A DNA stretch of 64,000 nucleotides. Source: Candidatus Avedoeria danica. GTDB lineage: Bacteria; Chloroflexota; Anaerolineae; Epilineales; Epilineaceae. The notes under the pieces were generated by a model, which was not told where the DNA came from, made no database searches, and worked only from the letters and a program-made list of their open reading frames with translations. Position 1 is the first letter of the stretch, and each line of letters starts with the position of its first letter. This document shows positions 44,004 to 53,099 of this stretch, piece after piece. Location of the stretch: the NCBI GenBank assembly GCA_016703025.1, contig JADJCV010000004.1, forward strand, positions 1,863,501 through 1,927,500. The letters run 5' to 3'. Position numbers and translations under genes: made by a program.

Positions 44004-45677
44004 ATGAAGGTCCGCTGGGGAAGGGTCGCGTTCGGGTTGTTCGTCGTCGCTTTCGGGTGCGCGCTCATCGGCGTCCTGCTGGCGCCGCAGCTCTCGCGGC
44101 AGCTGGCGGACTCGGGCGACACGCCACCGGCGGCGACATCTGCCGGCTATGACCGTCCCGCCTCGGACGGCCGCGCCACCTCCACGGCCCGCAGCGCGGT
44201 CCCGACGCGCGCGCAGGCCGGTGATCTCAAGCCGTTCCGCGTCCTGACGCTGCAGTACACCCCGTACATGGCGACGCTGGCCCACATGGCGGCGAGCGGC
44301 TCGATGGAGCGCTACGGCTACACGCTCGAGCTCGTCGACGTGTACGCCGAAGACGTCGACCTCGATGAAGAGGGCCAGTGCGAGGCGGTGCGCAGCGGCT
44401 CGTACGACGCGCTGGCCACGACGCTCGACGCCGTGCGCAAGTGCGGGCCGGGCGTCGCGGTCGGCGTCCCGATCGGCCAGAGCGCCGGCAACGACGCGAT
44501 CGTCGCCAAGGCCGGCATCGAGACGTGGCAGGGCATCTTCGACCATGCCATCGCGTTCACGGGCGGCAGCGTGTCGGAGTACATGGCATGCTTCGCCAGC
44601 CACACCGCCAACGCCCCGATCCGCGTGCCTGTCCCGTCCGATGACGCGGCGGCCGCCGTCGACGACTGGATCAACAGCGGCGTCGAGCAGGACATCGCAT
44701 CCGTCGTCGCCTGGGAGCCCGAGGTGGAACGCGCGCTCGCTGCGGTGGAGGGCAGCCACGTCATCCTGTCGAGCAAGGACGTGCGCATCCTGTGGGACGT
44801 CGTCGAGTTCTCGCGGCTGCGGATGGATGCCGATCCGGCCGCCTTCGAAGCGTTCACCCGCGCCTACTACGCCAGCCTGCTCGATCTGTCGTCCAACCCG
44901 GACGCAGCGCTCGACCGCATCCTGGCCTGGTCCGACGGCGACGATGCCCGCCAGGCGCTCCTGACCACGGAGGAGGCCGCCACGTTCCGCGCCGACCTCG
45001 ACCGCGAGGCGTTCGCAACGCTGCGCGACGCGGCGCAGCTCATGGAGGAGAAGGCGACCCTCCGCAACCGCCTCGAGGAATCGGCCTTCTACTGGCGCTA
45101 CTGCGGCGCCGCGGTGCCCGACGTCCCCGATCTCGACACGCTCATCGCCGACACGTTCGTGCTGGCGGCGCGGGCCGAGCCGGCCCTCGTCGGCAGCGCG
45201 TCCGAGCGGCCGAGCGCCGAGGTCTTCCAGGTGACGGACTACACGAACCGGGAGGCGGTGTCGGACGACCAGATCGCCAGCGCCCGCTTGATCTTCGAGA
45301 CCGGCGTCGAGATCGAGTTCCTGCCCAACCGCACGGACTTCCGCGACGCCGCGGCCGCCCTCGGCACGCTCGAAGATGCCGTCCGCTTCCTGCGCACGTG
45401 CGCCGACTGCGTCCTCGAGGTCCAGGGCAGCTCGGCCCTCCCAGGCGCCGCGCTCGCCCGCAACCAGGCCAGCCAGACCGATGCCGACGCGTTGGCCGTC
45501 GCCCGGGGCCGCAAGGTCCACGAGACGCTCATCCAGCAGTTCGACGTGCCGGCGGCCCAACTCCGCTTCATCGAAACCGCCCATGCCCGCCGCTTCGCCG
45601 GCAGCACGAACGAGCAGGAGCTGCGCCAGGACCGCCGGACCTACCTGACCGGCTACCAGTTGACCGGCGGACTGTGA
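44004..45677 (+). CDS. Substrate-binding protein fused to an OmpA-like peptidoglycan-binding domain
   Basis: A 557-residue protein. One N-terminal hydrophobic helix (residues 7-28) is followed by a Thr/Ala linker and a periplasmic-binding-protein fold of the NMT1/phosphate type (from about 75: FRVLTLQYTPYMATLAHM, VAVGVPIGQSAGNDAIVAKAG) to about residue 390. The C-terminal 130 residues match an OmpA-like domain: FLPNRTDFRDAAAALGTLEDA, VLEVQGSS, and LAVARGRKVHETLIQQFDV with the conserved Arg. The binding domain is thus tethered to the cell wall, which implies sensing rather than simple uptake; no ABC permease is adjacent. It sits downstream of PspA in the same direction. Confidence 0.8.
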   Translation: MKVRWGRVAFGLFVVAFGCALIGVLLAPQLSRQLADSGDTPPAATSAGYDRPASDGRATSTARSAVPTRAQAGDLKPFRVLTLQYTPYMATLAHMAASGSMERYGYTLELVDVYAEDVDLDEEGQCEAVRSGSYDALATTLDAVRKCGPGVAVGVPIGQSAGNDAIVAKAGIETWQGIFDHAIAFTGGSVSEYMACFASHTANAPIRVPVPSDDAAAAVDDWINSGVEQDIASVVAWEPEVERALAAVEGSHVILSSKDVRILWDVVEFSRLRMDADPAAFEAFTRAYYASLLDLSSNPDAALDRILAWSDGDDARQALLTTEEAATFRADLDREAFATLRDAAQLMEEKATLRNRLEESAFYWRYCGAAVPDVPDLDTLIADTFVLAARAEPALVGSASERPSAEVFQVTDYTNREAVSDDQIASARLIFETGVEIEFLPNRTDFRDAAAALGTLEDAVRFLRTCADCVLEVQGSSALPGAALARNQASQTDADALAVARGRKVHETLIQQFDVPAAQLRFIETAHARRFAGSTNEQELRQDRRTYLTGYQLTGGL

Positions 45678-45793
45678 TCGGCGCCGTCGTGGCGCCGGCT
45701 CGTGCATCCGCGCGGTGGCGGTGCGCCGCCTCACGCGGTGCCGTCCGTCGCTGATCATCCAGCCCGCATCGCACCGCCGCACCGGCGCACCCA

Positions 45794-48148
45794 ATGACCC
45801 CCGCCCCGCCGCCCCCCCGCGCCCGATTCCGTCTCGCCCGGCCGATTCGAAGGCGTCTCGCCGTCCCGCCCTCCGCCGTCCCCGGCCTGGCCGCCGCCGC
45901 CCTCGGCCTGGCATTGATGGCCGAGAGCGTGCTCATCCTGAGCGGCCAGTGGCTCTCGCCCAAGCCGTGGCTCGGCCGGGGCGCCGCGGCGCTCTGGGCG
46001 CTGGCGATCGCGGCCTACATCGCTTTCGTCGCGCGCGAGGGCGACGACAGCAACCGCGGTGATGCCGTCCCGCCGACCGACGCGGACAGCCGCGACGGCA
46101 TCACCGCCGTCGGCAGCCTGCGCTTGGCGTGCGCCGTCCTGGGTCTCGCGGCCGGAGCCGCCGCCGTTGCCCTCATCCAGGCGATCGGTGACGACAAGCC
46201 GGCCCGCACGTACGTCTGGGTCCTCGTGCTCTGGTCCGTCGGCGTGGCCGTGTACACCCTCGGCTTCGGGCTGCCGGCCGCGTGGCTGCGGCCGCACGGC
46301 CTCACCGCCTTCGCCCGCCGCCACCGCACCGTGCTCGTCGACGGCGCCGCACTGTTCGCGCTGGCGCTCGTGCTGCGCCTCATCGCCCTCGACCGCGTGC
46401 CCAACGTCCTGACCGGCGACGAGGGCGTCTTCGGCCTCGCGGCGCGCTGGATGAGCCAGGGCGAGGGCGGCCACATGTTCTCGACCTACTGGGCGAACGG
46501 TACGCTCTACCTGGTCCCACACGCCGTCCTGGCGCTCTTCCTAGATGCCGGGACGTGGGCCACCCGTCTGCCGACGGCCGTCGGCGGCGCGCTGGCGGCG
46601 CCGGCGACGTATGCCCTCGGGCGGGTCGTCGCGACGCGCCGCGTCGGGGTCGTCGCCGGGCTGCTCGTGGCCGTCTCGCACATGCACGTCCACCTGAGCC
46701 GCATCGGCCTCGGGCACGGGCTCGACGCCGTCGCCGCTGCGGTGGCGGGCGCGGCGCTGGTCCATGCCGTGCGCACGCGCGACACCCGCAGCGCGGCCGT
46801 CGCCGGGCTGGCACTCGGCCTGGCGCAGTATGGCTACGTCGGCGGCCGGCTCGTCGACGTCGTGGCGCTGGTGTTCGCCGTCGGATCGGCCGCCGTGATC
46901 GGGCTCGTGGCCTGGCCCCGCCGCGAGGCGCGGTCGTGGTGGCGCGAGGCCGGCGTCCGGCCGCTGCTCGTGGCCTTCGGCGGCGCGCTCGTCGTCGCCG
47001 GCCCGATGATCCGATGGGCGCTCGTGCGGCCGAACGACTACCTCTCCCGGCTGTCGGCCCAGGGCATTCTGCAGACGGGCAAGTGGACGGAGGTGGCCGA
47101 ACGGGTCGGCGACGCACCGCTGGCGATCGCGTGGAGTCAGGCGCGTGATGCCGTCTTCGCGCTCGTCGCCGCCCCGGCCCACGAGTTCTATTTCTCGCCC
47201 TACCCGATGCTCGACGTCGTGTGGGCCGGCCTGTTCGGCCTCGGCTTTGCCGCCTGCGTCGTGCGCCCGACCGACCGCGGCCGGCTGTGGCTCGTCCTCC
47301 AGGTCGTCCTGGCCTGGCTCACGCTGGCCCTTGGCGCCCACGCCTCGACGGCCAGCTACCGGATTTCGGGCGCGCTGCCGGCGATGGCCGTTCTCGCCGC
47401 CCTTGCCCTCTTCGCGCTGACGGATGCGCTGTGGTCGGCCGAAGACGAAGCGTCACGCGATCCTGCCGCGGCGACGGCCGATGACTCCACGTCCGTGTCC
47501 GATGCGCCGGAATCCCCTGCGCCTGCATCCGACTCGCCCGCGCCCGACTCGCCCACGCCCGACGCGCCCGCGCCGGCGTCCGCACCGGTTGCACCCACGG
47601 CGATGGCCCGCCGCGCCCACTGGACGACCCCCGCCGGTTTGGTCGCGGGGATCGTTTGCTTCCAGCTCTGGGCCTACTGGGGCGTCTTCGCCCCCGGCTG
47701 CAATTTCTTCGACTCCGGAACGGCAGCCGCCTCGCACCTGGGCATAACCGTGCAGCGGTACGGGGACGGCCGCGCCGTGTTCGTCCTCGGCCGCCCGTGG
47801 TTCGACACCGGCGTGTACGAGAGCGTGCGCTACTTGTCCGATCGCACGGTGGAGCCGTTCGACGCCGCCGCCCCCGAGCACACCCGCGCCGATGCCGACC
47901 CGGGGCTGCGCCTGGCGCGGATCTTCGACGTGCCGGAGGGCGCCGACCTCGATGCGCTCGTCGACCGCATCGCGGACACCGCGCCGGCCATGATCTTCGC
48001 CGCGCCGCAGCGCCGGAGCGAGCTCGACTTCCTGGCCAAACGCCTCGGCGACCAGCGCGTCCACGACCTCGCCCGCTGCCCCGCCCCGGAGGGGACGCTG
48101 CTGGGCATGGCGATGATCGAAAGGGCGGCGACGGCGTCGGATCCGTGA
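45794..48148 (+). CDS. GT39-type membrane glycosyltransferase
   Basis: A 784-residue polytopic protein with about twelve hydrophobic helices. VPNVLTGDEGVFGL (near residue 205) supplies the acidic motif in the first external loop of GT-C enzymes of the Pmt/ArnT type, and FSTYWANGTLYLVP and HVHLSRIGLGHG are further typical loops. It would transfer a sugar from a polyprenyl-phosphate carrier on the outer membrane face. A low-complexity insert of DSPAPDSPTPDAPA type (near 570-600) separates the transmembrane part from a short C-terminal soluble domain. The ATG start has no good ribosome site. Same family as the partial gene at the left window edge. Confidence 0.8.
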   Translation: MTPAPPPPRARFRLARPIRRRLAVPPSAVPGLAAAALGLALMAESVLILSGQWLSPKPWLGRGAAALWALAIAAYIAFVAREGDDSNRGDAVPPTDADSRDGITAVGSLRLACAVLGLAAGAAAVALIQAIGDDKPARTYVWVLVLWSVGVAVYTLGFGLPAAWLRPHGLTAFARRHRTVLVDGAALFALALVLRLIALDRVPNVLTGDEGVFGLAARWMSQGEGGHMFSTYWANGTLYLVPHAVLALFLDAGTWATRLPTAVGGALAAPATYALGRVVATRRVGVVAGLLVAVSHMHVHLSRIGLGHGLDAVAAAVAGAALVHAVRTRDTRSAAVAGLALGLAQYGYVGGRLVDVVALVFAVGSAAVIGLVAWPRREARSWWREAGVRPLLVAFGGALVVAGPMIRWALVRPNDYLSRLSAQGILQTGKWTEVAERVGDAPLAIAWSQARDAVFALVAAPAHEFYFSPYPMLDVVWAGLFGLGFAACVVRPTDRGRLWLVLQVVLAWLTLALGAHASTASYRISGALPAMAVLAALALFALTDALWSAEDEASRDPAAATADDSTSVSDAPESPAPASDSPAPDSPTPDAPAPASAPVAPTAMARRAHWTTPAGLVAGIVCFQLWAYWGVFAPGCNFFDSGTAAASHLGITVQRYGDGRAVFVLGRPWFDTGVYESVRYLSDRTVEPFDAAAPEHTRADADPGLRLARIFDVPEGADLDALVDRIADTAPAMIFAAPQRRSELDFLAKRLGDQRVHDLARCPAPEGTLLGMAMIERAATASDP

Positions 48149-48181
48149 TCGCGATCGCGTGACGAGGGGGGGGCGGCGCAG

Positions 48182-48204
48182 GGCGGCCACGGGGGCCGCC
48201 GCTA
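48182..48204. repeat. GTAGCGGCGG-type palindromic repeat between convergent genes
   Basis: GGCGGCC (48182-48188) pairs with GGCCGCC (48194-48200). Read on the minus strand the element begins GTAGCGGCGG, and its TAG (48204-48202) is the stop codon of the minus-strand gene. It has the same arrangement as the repeats at 6144 and 8900 and can serve as a terminator for both convergent genes. Confidence 0.6.
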
Positions 48205-49212
48205 CGACGTCAAACCGAACCGCTCCATCGCCACCCCGTACATCTCCTCGGCCATGTCGACGAGCCGCGTCGTGTCCAACGGATCGACGTTGTAGTCCGG
48301 TCGCGGGTCCTCGAGCTCGCGCAGCAGGCCGTCGGACACCTCGACCATGCCGATCGCCCGCAAGGCCCGGATGACCCCGCCCTGCAGGCGCTTGCCGCGG
48401 CGCTGCATGCCGCGCACCCAGGCGTCGTCGAAGTCAACGAAGCCAAGGTTGCGCAACGTGACGAGCGATCGGAGCAGCCCGCTGCGCGGCGGAACGCCCG
48501 CCACGCGTCCGGCCACCTCCAGGTAGCCGCGCCGGCTCGCGGGCACCTGCGATTCGTCGAGCACGAGCAGGCGACCGATCGTATGCCGGACGAACGAGCG
48601 GAACGCGGCTTCGTTGGACGCGCCGGCGATCGTGGGCTGGAACAACAGCGCCAACCCGGTCTCGCCCGTGGCGTCGGGCAGCGGCGCGAAGACGGAGTAC
48701 AGCGGCACCGTGCTCACCGCCACGTCGAGGCCGCTGCCCGCGTAGGCCTGCCACGGCTGCCGCGCCAGCACGATCCCGCGCAGGATGCCGATCTCGCCGA
48801 CCGCGTAGTCGCGCCGCTCGCCGCTCACGTCGAGGCACGTGAACTGCACTTGGTCTTCTGCCAATCGGTCACGCGTGTCGCTGAAGTCGATCACCGGCCC
48901 GGTGACGAGGTACGTCGCCGGCACGAGCTGCCCGAACGGCACGCGCCGCATGTCGAGCCCGGTCGCGCGGTAGTGGTCAAGCGCCGTCCGCGCCTCGTCG
49001 GACAGCGCGTCGCGCCTTCCGGTTGCTGCCGGCAGGCCGTCGGGTGACCAGCCGACGAACAGCACGCGCCCGCGCACGCCCTTGGCCGTGCTCATCACGG
49101 CTGCCGCCAGCGCGTCGACGACGACGGCCGGCGCGCCCGCCGCACCTTCGACGGACGGCTCGTCCGCCTCAGGCAGGGCACCGGCGTCGGATTCGGGCGG
49201 TGGGTTGGCCAT
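48202..49212 (-). CDS. Protein of unknown function
   Basis: A 336-residue, probably cytoplasmic protein with no signal peptide. After an acidic Pro/Ala-rich N-terminus (to about 35) it is mixed alpha/beta, with GRVLFVGWSPDGLP near residue 50 and LTGPVIDFSDTRDRL-like strands near 105, and a helical C-terminus (residues about 210-336). No family is recognised. A TTGACA-N17-TAGCCT promoter ends 10 bases before the ATG and there is no ribosome site, so the message may be leaderless. It is divergent from the adenylate cyclase gene at 49364. Confidence 0.65.
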   Translation of the reverse strand: MANPPPESDAGALPEADEPSVEGAAGAPAVVVDALAAAVMSTAKGVRGRVLFVGWSPDGLPAATGRRDALSDEARTALDHYRATGLDMRRVPFGQLVPATYLVTGPVIDFSDTRDRLAEDQVQFTCLDVSGERRDYAVGEIGILRGIVLARQPWQAYAGSGLDVAVSTVPLYSVFAPLPDATGETGLALLFQPTIAGASNEAAFRSFVRHTIGRLLVLDESQVPASRRGYLEVAGRVAGVPPRSGLLRSLVTLRNLGFVDFDDAWVRGMQRRGKRLQGGVIRALRAIGMVEVSDGLLRELEDPRPDYNVDPLDTTRLVDMAEEMYGVAMERFGLTS

Positions 49213-49222
49213 GGCGGACCGA

Positions 49223-49251
49223 AGGCTAAGCAGTCGTCCCCCGATTGTCAA
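49223..49251 (-). promoter_or_regulatory. Promoter with -10 box close to the start codon
   Basis: On the minus strand, TTGACA (49251-49246), 17 bases and TAGCCT (49228-49223) are followed after 10 bases by the ATG at 49212. This spacing leaves little or no leader. Confidence 0.45.
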
Positions 49252-49349
49252 CGACCAGCATGCACGCCGGCGCCCATTCCTCCGCGGCGAACGGCTGCCC
49301 GCGGCGTCCCCACCGCCCCCTTCCGTGCCGCCCGCCGCGGCCGCGGCCG

Positions 49350-49355
49350 TATAAT
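49350..49355 (+). promoter_or_regulatory. TATAAT box eight bases before the cyclase start
   Basis: A perfect TATAAT in very GC-rich DNA lies eight bases before the ATG at 49364. Transcription would begin at or next to the start codon. There is no Shine-Dalgarno sequence and no convincing -35 box. Confidence 0.5.
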
Positions 49356-49363
49356 CGGCGCCG

Positions 49364-52087
49364 ATGCATGCCCCCACACGGCGCCTCGCCGTCATCATGG
49401 TCGGCGATATCGTCGGCTTCACCGCCCACATGGCCATCGACGAGCGCCAGGCGCTCGACTACATCGGACGGATGCGGGGCACCGCCAAGCCGCTCGTCGC
49501 GGGGTTTGACGGGCTCTGGGTCAAAGACATCGGGGATGGCTTCCTGGCGAGCTTCGATTCGGCCGTCGGGGCCGTCGGCTGCGCCGTGGCGATCCAGCGC
49601 GTGCTCTTCGGGGACCCTGAGTTCCAGCTGCGGCTCGGCATCCACTTGGGCGATGTCGTGTTCGAAGACGACGATGTGCTCGGCGACGGCGTGAACATCG
49701 CCGCGCGCCTCGAGATGCTGGCCGTTCCGGGCGGCATCTGCGCTTCCGGCCAGATCGTCGACCTCGTCCGCAACCAGCCCGACCTGCACTTCGCTCGACT
49801 GGGCGTGACGAACCTACCGCACCAGGTGGCCGCGTACGCCATCGGCCCGCCCGACCTGCCGCTGCCGACCGTCGCCGAGACGCTCGCCGGACGCGAGGCG
49901 GACGCCGTCGACAAGATCGACCTCGTGGACGCGGCCGTCACGCTGGAGCGGGATGCGCTGCGCCGACGGCTGCGGCGCTGGCAGATCGCATGCGCGGTGC
50001 TGTCGGTGCTGGCCGTGCTGGGCGCCGGCGCGCGCGTGCGCGTCGGCGGCCTGCCCGGATCGACCCGCGACGAGGCCCCCGCCAGCGTGCTCGTCGTCGA
50101 CGCCGGCCACGATCCACAGCGCACCGACGACGACGCCACAGCCGACGGCACGGGCAGCGGCGACATCGCCCCGCCCGTCCTGCGCGTCGGCGACCTGTCG
50201 ACCGCCGGCGACGACGACGTCCGCCTCTCCGCCCGCTTCAACGATGTGCTGCGCCGCACCTTGACCGAGCGGGACGACGTCGTGCTCGTGCCCGACGCGG
50301 CCGTTCGCGCGCTCGTCGCACGGCTGCGGCTGCCGGCCGACGCCGCCCTCACGCCCGCCATCGCCGTGCGCGCGGCCGCGCGCGATCCGCGCGTCCGCGC
50401 CATCGTGGCCGGCGACGTGCGCTTTCGCGGCGGGCGCTACGCCCTCTCGGTCGACCTCGTCGATCCGGCGTCGGGCGCGACGATCGGCGCGTGGTCCGAC
50501 GACGCCGCGGGGGCAGCCGAACTGCTGCCGGCGATGCGCCGCCTGGCGGACGCCTTCGCCGACGCGGTGCCGGACGCCGTGGACGCCCTCCCGACGCCGC
50601 TGCCCGCCGTGACCACCCTGGCCGGCCTGGACGTGACGACGTCCAGCGCCGCCGCGCTCGCCGCGTACGCGGACGCATTTGCGTCGGTGCGCGACGGGCA
50701 ATGGGACGCCGCCCACGAGCGGGCCGAGCAAGCCGTGGCCGCCGATCCGGGCTTCGCGCTGGCCCACGTCGTGGTCGCCGAGGCCGAGCGCCGGCTCGGG
50801 CGCGTGGCTGCGGCCGATGCCCTCGGCCGAGCCATGGCGTTGACCGCGACGCTGCCGGCCGGCGAGCGTGACCTCGTCCGAGGCGCGGTGCTGCGCGGCG
50901 CCGGCGACTGCCTCGGGGCGGCGGACGCCCTGCAGGCCGCCGCGCGGGCCGCACCGGCCCTCGCAGCCGCGCACGCCGACCTCGATCTCACGAACACGGG
51001 CCTGGCGCTGGCCTGTGCCGGCAACGCCGCCGCGGCCGTCCAGGCGCTCGAAGCCGCCGTGGCCGCACGGCCCGGCGACGCCGCGCCGGCGGGCGCGCTG
51101 CTGCGCGTCCACCTGGCGGTGACCGGCGACATCGCCGCCGCCCGCCGCACGGCAAGGGTGTTGGCCCGGGCGATTCCGAGCGACACCGATCCGGCCGGCA
51201 TCGTGTTCCCGGCCATCGAGCTGGCCGCGAACGCCCGGCTCACCGCCGCCGACGACGCGCTTGCCTCGGCCACCGCGCGCGCCGGCGCCGATGCCGTGCT
51301 CCGAATCCGGCTCGCGTTCCAGCGCGCCGCCGTCGCGGCGGCCGCAGGCGACATCGCCGGCGCGGCCGAGCGTTCGCGACAAGCGGCCGATCTGGCGGAG
51401 CGCCATGCCGCAACGCAGTGGCAAGCGGCCGCGCTCTGGCAGCTGGGTTTGCTGGACCGGCTGCGGGGGGACGACGGCGGTTGGTCCCGCCGTCTGGCGG
51501 ACCTGGCGACGTCGTTCCCGCCGTCCGTGGCTGCCACCGCGCGCGCGTGGCAACTCGCCGACCGGGCGCGCGCCGGCGACGGTGCGGCACCGGCCGTGTT
51601 CGCGCGCGACGTCGCGTCCACCCTCCCCGATGCCCGCGACCGCGCCGCGTTCGGCGCCTACATCGACGGACAGCTGGCGCTGGCGCGCGGCGACTTCGCG
51701 GCCGCGGACTCGGCCTTCGCAGCCGCAGCCGCTGCCGCGCCGGAGCCGCCGGTGGAGCCGCCGACGTTCGGGCTGCGCCCGCACGTCGCCCGACTCGCGC
51801 AGGCCGAAGCCGCGGCCGCCGGCGGCGGTTCGGACGTGGATGCGCTGGCGATGGTGCAATCCGTGCGTGACGAGTCCCTGGCGGCGTTCGCGGATCCGCT
51901 GGCCATCGGCGCCGTGACGTGGCTGCAGAGCCATGCCCGCGCCGGCCGCCTGCTCGAGGCCGCCGGCGACCGCGACGCGGCCGTTGCGGCCTACGAGACG
52001 GTGCTGCGCTGGTGGGGCGACAGCACGCTGGCCGACGCGGCGGCGGTGCGGGTCCGGGTCGGAGCGTTGACGGGCGACGTGCGGTAG
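49364..52087 (+). CDS. Class III adenylate cyclase with large TPR-like C-terminal region
   Basis: A 907-residue protein. The class III cyclase domain (residues 5-165) has metal-binding Asp15 (VGDIVGFT) and Asp58 (KDIGDGF), a substrate-selecting Lys54 and the DVLGDGVNIAARL motif with the transition-state Asn and Arg, so it should make cAMP. One hydrophobic helix (about 208-222) would place the rest outside the membrane. The outer part has a FlgO/TolB-like beta-alpha region (about 255-400: VVLVPDAAVRALVARL) and then about 500 residues of Ala-rich helical repeats of TPR type. This layout occurs in many bacterial regulators that couple an extracellular signal to cAMP. The message may be leaderless (TATAAT eight bases upstream). 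Confidence 0.8.
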   Translation: MHAPTRRLAVIMVGDIVGFTAHMAIDERQALDYIGRMRGTAKPLVAGFDGLWVKDIGDGFLASFDSAVGAVGCAVAIQRVLFGDPEFQLRLGIHLGDVVFEDDDVLGDGVNIAARLEMLAVPGGICASGQIVDLVRNQPDLHFARLGVTNLPHQVAAYAIGPPDLPLPTVAETLAGREADAVDKIDLVDAAVTLERDALRRRLRRWQIACAVLSVLAVLGAGARVRVGGLPGSTRDEAPASVLVVDAGHDPQRTDDDATADGTGSGDIAPPVLRVGDLSTAGDDDVRLSARFNDVLRRTLTERDDVVLVPDAAVRALVARLRLPADAALTPAIAVRAAARDPRVRAIVAGDVRFRGGRYALSVDLVDPASGATIGAWSDDAAGAAELLPAMRRLADAFADAVPDAVDALPTPLPAVTTLAGLDVTTSSAAALAAYADAFASVRDGQWDAAHERAEQAVAADPGFALAHVVVAEAERRLGRVAAADALGRAMALTATLPAGERDLVRGAVLRGAGDCLGAADALQAAARAAPALAAAHADLDLTNTGLALACAGNAAAAVQALEAAVAARPGDAAPAGALLRVHLAVTGDIAAARRTARVLARAIPSDTDPAGIVFPAIELAANARLTAADDALASATARAGADAVLRIRLAFQRAAVAAAAGDIAGAAERSRQAADLAERHAATQWQAAALWQLGLLDRLRGDDGGWSRRLADLATSFPPSVAATARAWQLADRARAGDGAAPAVFARDVASTLPDARDRAAFGAYIDGQLALARGDFAAADSAFAAAAAAAPEPPVEPPTFGLRPHVARLAQAEAAAAGGGSDVDALAMVQSVRDESLAAFADPLAIGAVTWLQSHARAGRLLEAAGDRDAAVAAYETVLRWWGDSTLADAAAVRVRVGALTGDVR

Positions 52088-52190
52088 CGCGGATCCGCGA
52101 CGGCGGTTCGATCCGTGGCGGCTCGGTCGGGCTGCTGCCCGACTCGCAGCGCCGACAGGCGCCTCGACGTCGACCGGATGTCTAGATCGA

Positions 52191-53099
52191 TCAGGCCGCG
52201 CGGGCGTCCGACCGGCCGTAGCCTGGACGGACCAGGGCGGGAACGCGGACCACGCGGTGCTCGGCCAGGAACGCGTGCAGTTCGCGCGCCAGCGCCTCGG
52301 GCCGGTCGATCGGCGTGAAGTGGCCGGCGTCGACGACCGCCAGGCGCGCCCCCGGGATGGCCGTCGCCGCGCGCTCCGCGAAGCGGACCGGGATCACCGG
52401 GTCGTGCGCCCCGTGGACGACGAGCGTCGGCACCGCCAACGAGCCGAGCAGGGCGGCGGTGCGGCCGAGGACGGACTTCGGGTCGCCCCAGCGGGCCAGG
52501 CGCAGGAAGCGGCGGGCACCCGCGAAGCCGCGGAACGGGGCGCCGAACGAGCCCACCGTCGCCATCGCCGTTCTGCTGCGGTCGCGGAGCAGGCGCGGCA
52601 GGTGATGGAGCAGCGCCGGGACGAGCGCTGGCGCGACGACGTCACCGAGGAGCGGCAGGCGAAGGAGGCGCAGAACGGGCGGCGGCATGAAGTCACCGAA
52701 CAGCGGCGCGGCCATGAGGCCGAGGGCGTCGACGCGCGCAGGGTGGGCCGCGGCGTAGTGGACGGCGACGACCGCCCCGGCGTCGTGCCCGACGACCGCC
52801 CAGGACGAAAGGCCAAGCGCGGCGCGCACCGCCTCGAGCGCGTCGCTGATCCGCGCCGCGTCGAGCGGTCCGCCGTCGCCCGCGGGCGAGTCGCCGCAGC
52901 CGGGCAGGTCGACGACGACACAGGTGTGGCGGGTGCGGAGGCGCGCGACGATGCCCGACCAGAGGCGACCGCTGGTCGGGAAGCCGTGGACAAAGAGCAG
53001 AGCCGGGCCGTTGCCCTCGACGGTGAAGCTGAGGCCGGCGATGCGGGCCGTCCCCCTTGACGCACCGAGCGGCCAACGATCCATCGCCCGCCCGCTCAT
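52191..53099 (-). CDS. Alpha/beta hydrolase with Asp nucleophile (epoxide hydrolase/haloalkane dehalogenase type)
   Basis: A 302-residue enzyme. HGFPTSGRLW (residues 38-47) forms the oxyanion loop. The nucleophile elbow is GHDAGA with Asp106, not Ser, as in epoxide hydrolases, haloalkane dehalogenases and fluoroacetate dehalogenases. The acid is Asp233 (HGAHDPVIP) and the catalytic His260 (AGHFTPIDRP). The start chosen is the ATG at 53099, which overlaps the stop of the upstream flavoprotein gene (ATGA), showing translational coupling; a longer frame would overlap that gene far more. The substrate is probably a product of, or linked to, the halogenase-like flavoprotein. Confidence 0.85.
   Translation of the reverse strand: MSGRAMDRWPLGASRGTARIAGLSFTVEGNGPALLFVHGFPTSGRLWSGIVARLRTRHTCVVVDLPGCGDSPAGDGGPLDAARISDALEAVRAALGLSSWAVVGHDAGAVVAVHYAAAHPARVDALGLMAAPLFGDFMPPPVLRLLRLPLLGDVVAPALVPALLHHLPRLLRDRSRTAMATVGSFGAPFRGFAGARRFLRLARWGDPKSVLGRTAALLGSLAVPTLVVHGAHDPVIPVRFAERAATAIPGARLAVVDAGHFTPIDRPEALARELHAFLAEHRVVRVPALVRPGYGRSDARAA

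Noticed and set aside
47500..47600. Possible tandem repeat array
   Set aside because: It is a short DSPAPDSP-type low-complexity linker inside the GT39 gene, not a DNA repeat system.
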